From MFAQ01 sp964429015 (lineage in GTDB: Bacteria > Patescibacteriota > Microgenomatia > UBA1400 > MFAQ01), in assembly GCA_964429015.1 (NCBI GenBank), contig CAYSAM010000017.1, positions 1-16,430 of the forward strand: a stretch of DNA of 16,430 nt. Reading direction: 5' to 3'. Both the position numbers and the translations under genes were made by a program. Shown piece by piece: positions 6,405-11,197 of this stretch (position 1 is the first letter of the stretch; every line of letters starts with the position of its first letter). A model generated the notes under the pieces. The model did not search any database, was not told where the DNA came from, and saw only the letters and a program-made list of their open reading frames with translations.

Positions 6405-7109
6405 ATGGACAAATACCCTCAACATATTGCAATTATCATGGATGGCAATCGTCGCTGGGCCAAAGAGCGAGGATTAGACTCCGTCAAAGGCCACGAACAA
6501 GCAGCAAAGTCAGCTATTGAACCACTAATAGAAAAATGTGCTGAATTAAAAATCCCCTACATTACCTTTTGGGCATTCTCTACCGAAAACTGGAAAAGAG
6601 ACCAAGAAGAGTTGTCTGGCCTATTCAACGTCTTTCGTTTTGCTCTTGGCACTTTAGCACTAAAGTTCATCCAAAGAGGTGCCAAACTCCGCATTCTGGG
6701 TGATCTAAACAAATTTCCCAAAGATATTGCCCAGAAATCTTTAGAAATGATTAGTGCCTCAGCTAAGAATCACAAAATTACCGTTACTTTTGCCTTAAAC
6801 TATGGAGGAAGAGATGAAATACTTAGAGCTGTCAAAAAAATAATCACTAACAAAATCGAACCAGAAAAAATTACCGAAGAGCTTTTTTCTTCCTATTTAG
6901 ACACTTCCGGAATTCCAGACCCGGACCTGGTTATTCGTACTGGTGGCGATCAAAGAACTTCTGGTTATCTTCCTTGGCAATCTGTCTACGCCGAACTTTT
7001 CTTTACTAAAACTCTCTTTCCCGATTTTACCCCCCAAATGTTAGTTGACATTCTCGAAGATTTCGGCCACAGAGACAGACGCTTCGGTGGCAACAGTCTC
7101 CAAAAATAG
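6405..7109 (+). CDS. uppS: Isoprenyl transferase (undecaprenyl diphosphate synthase)
   Basis: This cis-prenyltransferase extends farnesyl (or longer) diphosphate with isopentenyl diphosphate to the lipid carrier used for peptidoglycan and glycan assembly, in the cytoplasm at the membrane. The 234-residue length is normal. Motifs are HIAIIMDGNRRWAKERG (D13 is the conserved Mg-binding Asp), GHEQAA, FWAFSTENWKR, ALNYGGRDEI, PDLVIRTGGDQRTSGYLPWQ and YAELFFTKTLFPDF. The signature region deviates from the common EQRxSNFLLWQ (here DQRTSGYLPWQ), but the catalytic Asp and Arg residues are kept. It follows two pilin-like genes and is likely in their operon. Its last 69 bases overlap a small gene on the other strand. 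There is no ribosome binding site, only an A-rich stretch before the ATG. Confidence 0.96.
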   Translation: MDKYPQHIAIIMDGNRRWAKERGLDSVKGHEQAAKSAIEPLIEKCAELKIPYITFWAFSTENWKRDQEELSGLFNVFRFALGTLALKFIQRGAKLRILGDLNKFPKDIAQKSLEMISASAKNHKITVTFALNYGGRDEILRAVKKIITNKIEPEKITEELFSSYLDTSGIPDPDLVIRTGGDQRTSGYLPWQSVYAELFFTKTLFPDFTPQMLVDILEDFGHRDRRFGGNSLQK

Positions 7110-7304
7110 AACTACTATTTTTTCTATCTCCTTTTCATTAAAACCTTTCCCCTCCAATCTATTAACTAAGTCAGACATGCTTAATGCTGGCACTTCACCT
7201 CCAGGATATTTAAAGTAAATATTGCCAGTTTTCTCATCCACTTTCATTCGTCCAGTAAAACTAACTCTCACCTCAGTTTCCCTATATATACTTGGTATTT
7301 CCAT
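7041..7304 (-). CDS. Small hypothetical protein, 87 aa, converging on and overlapping uppS
   Basis: I do not recognise it. From the ATG at 7304 it reads MEIPSIYRETEVRVSFTGRM, a beta-type N-terminal half with KVDEKTGNIYFKYPGGEVP, then a helical half DLVNRLEGKGFNEKEIEKIV. It looks soluble, with no signal or membrane segment. The frame is open up to 7337, but the ATG at 7304 is preferred because a -10 like TACAGT (7319-7314) lies nine bases before it. The last 69 bases are antisense to the uppS end. Ordinary amino-acid composition favours a real gene. The overlap and the lack of family support count against it. Confidence 0.55.
   Translation of the reverse strand: MEIPSIYRETEVRVSFTGRMKVDEKTGNIYFKYPGGEVPALSMSDLVNRLEGKGFNEKEIEKIVVLFLETVATEASVSVAEIFENVN
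7102..7122. terminator. Weak hairpin at the uppS stop codon
   Basis: AAAAATAG 7102-7109 pairs with CTATTTTT 7115-7122 around a five-base loop, and the T-run is part of the stem. It contains only one G-C pair, so terminator strength is doubtful. It includes the uppS stop codon. Confidence 0.35.
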
Positions 7305-7362
7305 AGTTCTATTACTGTAAATCCCAAAAACTCCCAAACCCTCTCAAAATAAAACCCCGTCA

Positions 7363-7397
7363 TCTACCATCTACGATCTACGATCTAAACCCTAAAC
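7363..7397. repeat. 7-bp tandem repeat array, five units
   Basis: Units are TCTACCA, TCTACGA, TCTACGA, TCTAAAC and CCTAAAC, the same family as at 5620-5668, and both arrays pass into TCTAAAC. The last unit overlaps the stop codon of the prenyl synthase (7392-7394). Confidence 0.8.
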
Positions 7398-8531
7398 TTC
7401 TCTCTCCATCATATATCTTGCTATTCCTTCCAAATAATCGATTGATTCTTCTTTTAAATTCATCTCTCTAAGTTTTTGAATTGTCTCTATAGATTTTAAG
7501 TTTAGTTTTCTTGCTACTTCTACAGAGTATTCATACGAACCACTTTCCTTTATTACCCTCTTTGCTCTCTCTATATCTCTGCCATCTACCACCAACGATC
7601 CATTAACTGCTCCACCTTTTCCCCAAACCTTCAACAAATCTTTTTTTTGTTCTTCATTACCCATTTCCAAAGTTTTAACTACAAGCAAGGTTACTTTACC
7701 TTGAAGCAAGTCAGAATTTGCCGATTTGCCAGTTTTATTTTCATCACCAAACATCCCCAAAATATCGTCTTGAAGTTGAAAAGCTACCCCCCCATCTGCA
7801 GAATAATCTCTCAAAGTTTCCAAAATATCTTCTCCCAAACCTGCCAAAATACCACCAATCAATAAGGGATTTTCGTAAGTATAAATTCCTGTTTTTGCTC
7901 TATGCAAACTCAATACTTTTTCTTCGTTTAGACCTTCTAGCTTTGGCAAAGACACATCATAAGCTTGTCCGTAGGCTGTATTTGTAATACTTCTAAGCAT
8001 TTGCCTCATTACTTTATTTATTTTTTCTGCTTCAAAACCACAATCTAGTAATCTTTCATACCCCAAGCACAAAACAGCATCCCCCACATTTACCGCCATC
8101 GCTTCTCCAAAATGCTTATTGTCTTTTCCAAAAAACACTTGAGTCGTTGGTTCACCTCTTCTCACCAAATCTTCATCCATAAAATCGTCATGCATCAACA
8201 AAGCTGTATGAACTATCTCCACCGCCTCACACGCTTTCCAAATATCCCCGCCGTCATTGCGAATCTCGTATTCGAGCTGTGGCAATCCAGAATCTTTTTC
8301 TCCCAACTTGTATCCGTAATAAACAAACCCAGCTCTTGCCCTCTTTGCCGAACGTAAATTGTGTTCTTTGGCATGTAAAAGTATTTTTTTTACCAGCTCC
8401 TTTTGAGAAATATTAAAGCCAAAATTCCTTTTTAACTCTCCGTCCCAATAAACTTCAAGTCTTCTATCCATTTCTTTAGCAAGCAAAACTAACCTTTCTT
8501 TTGCGTAAGTTCCCAAATTATCTTTTCCCAT
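7392..8531 (-). CDS. Polyprenyl diphosphate synthase (trans, GGPP/FPP-type) with in-frame 39-bp repeat
   Basis: This trans-prenyltransferase joins allylic and isopentenyl diphosphates into the chain that UppS can extend. The start is taken as the ATG at 8531, giving 379 residues. A frame exists to 8576, but its first codons cover the shared promoter. The first Asp-rich motif is HDDFMDEDLVRRG and the second is LQDDILGMFGDENKTGKS, and both are intact. Ala at the fifth position before the first Asp pair fits a product longer than C15, but this is a weak inference. The 39-bp repeat adds 13 residues, SGLPQLEYEIRND, between LGEK and DIWKACEAVEIVHTALL, i.e. in the loop just before the helix that carries the first motif. 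A family protein would not have this segment. The enzyme may still be active because both motifs follow it unbroken. Confidence 0.92.
   Translation of the reverse strand: MGKDNLGTYAKERLVLLAKEMDRRLEVYWDGELKRNFGFNISQKELVKKILLHAKEHNLRSAKRARAGFVYYGYKLGEKDSGLPQLEYEIRNDGGDIWKACEAVEIVHTALLMHDDFMDEDLVRRGEPTTQVFFGKDNKHFGEAMAVNVGDAVLCLGYERLLDCGFEAEKINKVMRQMLRSITNTAYGQAYDVSLPKLEGLNEEKVLSLHRAKTGIYTYENPLLIGGILAGLGEDILETLRDYSADGGVAFQLQDDILGMFGDENKTGKSANSDLLQGKVTLLVVKTLEMGNEEQKKDLLKVWGKGGAVNGSLVVDGRDIERAKRVIKESGSYEYSVEVARKLNLKSIETIQKLREMNLKEESIDYLEGIARYMMEREV
8252..8290. repeat. 39-bp interspersed repeat, copy 2, inside a coding region
   Basis: Identical to 3789-3827. ATTGC 8256-8260 pairs with GCAAT 8282-8286, and CTCG 8265-8268 with CGAG 8273-8276. 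The length is a multiple of three and it is open in the host frame, so the prenyl synthase gene stays intact. Confidence 0.92.
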
Positions 8532-8536
8532 TGCTT

Positions 8537-8557
8537 TATATTTTACTGTAAAATATA
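8537..8557. promoter_or_regulatory. Palindromic divergent promoter pair
   Basis: A 21-base perfect palindrome with ten-base arms around T8547. It provides TAAAAT on the plus strand (8549-8554), seven bases before the ATG at 8562, and TAAAAT on the minus strand (8545-8540), eight bases before the ATG at 8531. Both transcripts would have almost no leader. The symmetry could also be a repressor site. Confidence 0.65.
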
Positions 8558-8561
8558 GATT

Positions 8562-8876
8562 ATGTTCGTAAAGCAAGTTTTTGCCGTTTCACTCGATAGC
8601 CTCTACAAACCAGCTTCAGCCATGAACGGTAACAACGCCACCATATCTACCCTAGCAACTCCCATAATTGCTAATCTGTTTGTAATCTCTGGAATTGTTG
8701 CTTTTTTTGTTATCCTTTTTGCTGGTTTTAGCTACATCTCAGGGGCTGGTGACAAAAACAAGCTTACCCAGTCCACTAACATGCTCACATACGGTATACT
8801 AGGCTTAGTGGTCATTGTTTCAGCCTTTTTAATTACCAAAATAATAGGTACCGTAATTGGTTTTAATTTCTTCTAA
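8562..8876 (+). CDS. VirB2/TrbC-like pilin-type protein 3, 104 aa
   Basis: This is the first of six adjacent paralogs. The N-terminus MFVKQVFA ends in a VFA cleavage-like motif but is too short for a normal signal peptide. The membrane helices are about 34-58 (IIANLFVISGIVAFFVILFAG) and 75-100, joined by YISGAGDKNKLTQSTNM, the GGDKNK-type loop. The C-terminus ends right after the second helix. The start has no ribosome site and a -10 only seven bases before it, which fits a leaderless mRNA. The stop is followed by one base and then the ATG of the next gene. It is inferred to be a pilus or channel subunit from its two-helix form, its size and the VirB6-like gene downstream. Confidence 0.8.
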   Translation: MFVKQVFAVSLDSLYKPASAMNGNNATISTLATPIIANLFVISGIVAFFVILFAGFSYISGAGDKNKLTQSTNMLTYGILGLVVIVSAFLITKIIGTVIGFNFF

Positions 8877-8877
8877 A

Positions 8878-9240
8878 ATGAACTTTCCTCTTCAAATAAT
8901 CAAAATAGCACACGCTACAGACCCAATAGTTGGAACTATTTCAATCCCCAACGGTGTACCCTCACAGGTTGGCAAAACAGGTGACTTTGTTAGTGGTATA
9001 GTTCGTTTTTTTATGGTTGTCGCAGGTATTTTTACACTCTGGCAATTTCTCTCTGGAGGTTTTCAATTTATCTCCTCTGGCGGAGATAAAAACAAAATAT
9101 CCGAGGCTACCCAAAAAATTACCATGAGTATTATTGGATTAGTAGTTATGACAGCCAGCTTTATCATTATCGCTATCATTAGTATGCTACTCTTTGGCAA
9201 CGCTATGGAAATACTCTCACCATCAATTACTCCAATATAA
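8878..9240 (+). CDS. VirB2/TrbC-like pilin-type protein 4, 120 aa
   Basis: The start is taken as the ATG at 8878, one base after the previous stop. An ATG at 8857 in the same frame would overlap the preceding gene and adds only seven residues. The leader MNFPLQIIKIAHA ends in AHA, a cleavage-like site. The helices are about 37-60 and 83-107, with FISSGGDKNKISEATQKI between them. The C-terminal tail NAMEILSPSITPI would face the same side as the N-terminus. It has the same family features as its neighbours and is in the same operon. Confidence 0.8.
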   Translation: MNFPLQIIKIAHATDPIVGTISIPNGVPSQVGKTGDFVSGIVRFFMVVAGIFTLWQFLSGGFQFISSGGDKNKISEATQKITMSIIGLVVMTASFIIIAIISMLLFGNAMEILSPSITPI

Positions 9241-9242
9241 AT

Positions 9243-9599
9243 ATGTCTTTTATTTCCCCTGTATATGCAGAAAGTTTAGGTAATATAACCGGAGTGGGCA
9301 CTTTTCAGTCAGGTGCTAACTCACAAGAACAAACAGGAAGATTTTTGTCTACTGTAATTGGTACAATGACAACGTTTGGATCACTCGCCTTTGTTATTTA
9401 TTTTTTTGTTGGTGCCATAAAATGGATTACTGCCGGAGGTGATAAAAACAAAGTTGCAGAAGCCCAATCTCAAATGACACAAGGTGCAATTGGGCTAATT
9501 GCCATGGTTGCATCCTATTTTATAGTTGGTCTTGTGGGTAACATACTAGGTTTAGACATCCTCAATCCAATTCAACAATTACAAAAAGTCAATCACTAA
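9243..9599 (+). CDS. VirB2/TrbC-like pilin-type protein 5, 118 aa
   Basis: A short leader MSFISPVYA is followed by an Asn/Gly/Ser-rich stretch, helix one at about 37-60, the loop WITAGGDKNKVAEAQSQM, and helix two at about 76-103. The tail NPIQQLQKVNH is polar. The start lies two bases after the preceding stop, with no ribosome site, so translation probably depends on ribosomes finishing the previous gene. The leader closely resembles those of proteins 7 and 8. Confidence 0.8.
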   Translation: MSFISPVYAESLGNITGVGTFQSGANSQEQTGRFLSTVIGTMTTFGSLAFVIYFFVGAIKWITAGGDKNKVAEAQSQMTQGAIGLIAMVASYFIVGLVGNILGLDILNPIQQLQKVNH

Positions 9600-9600
9600 C

Positions 9601-9918
9601 ATGGCCGAAATCGTAAACAGCGCACTATCAAGTACTATTCCACAAGAATCAGGTGCTGGACTAGCTTTTTACATAGGAACACTTTGGAAAACAGTTGTTA
9701 CTGTTGGTGGAATGGCATTTATTATTTATCTTGTCTGGGGAGGTATCGAATATCTAACTTCTGGTGGAGATAAAACAAAAATTGCCGATGCACAATCCAA
9801 AATAACTAGTTCTGTTATTGGCTTAGCTATTCTTGTTGGATCATACGCTATTACACTTTTTATACAAGGTGTTTTTAAGATTAGTATTCTCAAGCCAGAA
9901 TTCCAAAACAATCTATGA
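9601..9918 (+). CDS. VirB2/TrbC-like pilin-type protein 6, 105 aa
   Basis: No leader motif is present; the N-terminus MAEIVNSALSSTIPQESGAG is polar. Helix one is about 28-48, the loop EYLTSGGDKTKIADAQSKI, helix two about 70-92, and the tail KPEFQNNL. The loop is almost identical to that of protein 7 (SGGDKTKIADAQ in both), and the DNA of this stretch is also very similar, suggesting a recent tandem duplication. It starts one base after the previous stop and overlaps the next start by four bases (ATGA). Confidence 0.8.
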   Translation: MAEIVNSALSSTIPQESGAGLAFYIGTLWKTVVTVGGMAFIIYLVWGGIEYLTSGGDKTKIADAQSKITSSVIGLAILVGSYAITLFIQGVFKISILKPEFQNNL

Positions 9919-10274
9919 TAAAACTTATAAGCCAAGTTCATGCAGCAGGATCTACAATCGTCGACATTGGTTCTGAAGCGAACAAAAATGAATTTTTTGG
10001 TTTTACCTGCATAGGTCATCTTGTTAGTAATCTTGTTGCAGCTGGGTTCATTGCTTCTGGTGTTATTGTCTTTGCCATGCTAGTTTGGGGTGGTATCGAT
10101 TTTTTATCTTCTGGTGGAGACAAAACCAAAATTGCCGATGCTCAAAAGAGAATCTCAGCAGCTGTCATTGGTCTTGCTATAGTCGCCTCAAGCTGGGCAA
10201 TATACCAACTACTAATTTACTTTTTTGGCATAAATCTTGACAATCTCTGTACCGAAAACCCAATAGGCAACTAA
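9915..10274 (+). CDS. VirB2/TrbC-like pilin-type protein 7, 119 aa
   Basis: The leader MIKLISQVHAA is followed by a polar segment, helix one at about 36-60, the loop DFLSSGGDKTKIADAQKRI, and helix two at about 80-105. Cys32 lies just before helix one and Cys112 in the tail after helix two. In a hairpin topology both would face the outside, so they could form a disulfide. It begins in a four-base ATGA overlap with protein 6, its closest relative here. After its stop there is a 47-base gap with an internal TATAAT. Confidence 0.8.
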   Translation: MIKLISQVHAAGSTIVDIGSEANKNEFFGFTCIGHLVSNLVAAGFIASGVIVFAMLVWGGIDFLSSGGDKTKIADAQKRISAAVIGLAIVASSWAIYQLLIYFFGINLDNLCTENPIGN

Positions 10275-10280
10275 ATGTTA

Positions 10281-10286
10281 TATAAT
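10281..10286 (+). promoter_or_regulatory. Possible internal -10 (TATAAT) before pilin 8
   Basis: A perfect TATAAT lies in the only sizeable gap of the pilin operon, 35 bases before the next ATG. No matching -35 is clear, so it may merely supplement the upstream promoter. Confidence 0.45.
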
Positions 10287-10321
10287 ACAGATATAGCAAT
10301 TATTAATTTACAACAAAACAA

Positions 10322-10666
10322 ATGTCCTTAATCTCTACCGTCTATGCAGCTACCAGTGGCACTATTGGAGTTCCTCAACCATCTGGAATGAAAATCACCG
10401 ATATTGGTGTTCTTATCTCTCGTGTAATTTCTGTTGCCTTTATTGTTGCTGGAATCATGACTTTTGGATACCTTGTTTGGGGTGGTATGACCTGGCTAAC
10501 AGCTGGAGGTGACAAAACAAACACCGAAAAAGCCAGAAGTGTTATAACCAACGCTGTCATTGGACTAGGTATTATTGCTGCCTCTTGGGCATTAATGAAA
10601 GTTATCTCCTATTTCTTAGGTGTCGACGTTTTTGAAGGCAACATCAATATCCCCAAACCTTACTAA
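10322..10666 (+). CDS. VirB2/TrbC-like pilin-type protein 8, 114 aa
   Basis: The leader MSLISTVYAA ends in VYA. Helix one is about 30-55 (ISRVISVAFIVAGIMTFGYLV), the loop is TWLTAGGDKTNTEKARSV, helix two is about 76-100, and the tail FEGNINIPKPY is polar. It shares WGG, GGDKT and AVIGLGI with its neighbours. It is the last gene of this operon and is followed 20 bases later by a strong terminator. A possible own promoter lies in the gap before it, so it may be expressed at a different level from the others. Confidence 0.8.
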   Translation: MSLISTVYAATSGTIGVPQPSGMKITDIGVLISRVISVAFIVAGIMTFGYLVWGGMTWLTAGGDKTNTEKARSVITNAVIGLGIIAASWALMKVISYFLGVDVFEGNINIPKPY

Positions 10667-10685
10667 AATTAATAAACTTAATTTT

Positions 10686-10716
10686 AAAAGAGTCGGAAGT
10701 CCGACTCTTTTTTTTT
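10686..10716 (+). terminator. Rho-independent terminator of the pilin operon
   Basis: AGAGTCGG (10689-10696) pairs with CCGACTCT (10701-10708) around the loop AAGT. The stem can extend with A-T pairs and runs into a nine-T tract. It closes the six-gene pilin operon. Confidence 0.92.
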
Positions 10717-10788
10717 AAACACAAAAAATGTCTTTCCAGACACATCCAGAATCAATACAAATCAACTCCCAATTTTGAATTTTTGCTT

Positions 10789-10815
10789 GCCCTACAAAGC
10801 CATGGCGTAGTGGGG
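10789..10815. repeat. Inverted repeat around GCCATGGC in the gap between operons
   Basis: CCTAC (10791-10795) and GTAG (10807-10810) flank the eight-base palindrome GCCATGGC (10799-10806). It lies between a terminator and a promoter in a 190-base non-coding gap. A role as operator, or as a remnant of a repeat element, is possible. Nothing else is seen in this gap. Confidence 0.35.
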
Positions 10816-10820
10816 ACTTC

Positions 10821-10856
10821 TTGAGTGCTTGATTTTTTTTAATGTAAAATAGTTTT
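10821..10856 (+). promoter_or_regulatory. Promoter of the secretion operon
   Basis: A -35 like TTGAGT (10821-10826), an 18-base spacer and TAAAAT (10845-10850) lie six bases before the ATG at 10857. This gives a transcript starting at or next to the start codon. Confidence 0.65.
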
Positions 10857-11192
10857 ATGACTATCAGCTTAATTCCTCAAGTGCAAGCAGCAGCTAGTGC
10901 TTGGACAGGAGACTGCGTTAATAATGATGTTGCCACCATAACCGGTATTCAGTGTGTTATCGCAAACATATTAAGTCCTCTCCCGTCGATAATCGCTTTG
11001 GTTGCTGTAGGCATGATCATTTTTGCCGGTATCAGAATTATCAACGCCGGATCTGATACAAAAGCTTACGGAGCCGGCTGGAGTACTTTTACCTACGCCT
11101 CCATTGGCTTGGTTCTATTATCTGTGGTTTGGTTGATAATTGTCATGATTGAAAAATACACAGGAGCAACCATTACCAACTTTGGTTTTTAA
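10857..11192 (+). CDS. VirB2/TrbC-like pilin-type protein 9, 111 aa
   Basis: The leader MTISLIPQVQAAA is followed by GDCVNNDVATITGIQC with Cys20 and Cys33, helix one at about 43-62, the loop RIINAGSDTKAYGAGWST, and helix two at about 78-98. The loop keeps AGSDTK in place of GGDKTK, so this is a diverged member. The Cys pair recalls Cys25/Cys36 of protein 1. It opens a new operon and is followed after five bases by the large transglycosylase-like gene. It may be the dedicated partner of the downstream secretion genes, but that is only inferred from position. Confidence 0.78.
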   Translation: MTISLIPQVQAAASAWTGDCVNNDVATITGIQCVIANILSPLPSIIALVAVGMIIFAGIRIINAGSDTKAYGAGWSTFTYASIGLVLLSVVWLIIVMIEKYTGATITNFGF

Positions 11193-11197
11193 TTTTC

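Noticed and set aside
7305..7337. Upstream ATG at 7337 for the small gene converging on uppS
   Set aside because: It would put the -10 like TACAGT inside the gene and adds MGVFGIYSNRT, which has no visible support. The ATG at 7304 is favoured, though not proven.
8532..8576. Upstream start of the prenyl synthase at 8576
   Set aside because: The extra 15 codons would run through the palindromic promoter and overlap the start of the divergent gene, and the residues are not family-like. The ATG at 8531 is better placed.
8857..8877. Upstream ATG of pilin-like protein 4
   Set aside because: It lies inside the preceding gene and adds MVLISSK before MNFPLQIIKIAHA. The ATG at 8878 directly after the stop fits the coupling seen at the other junctions.
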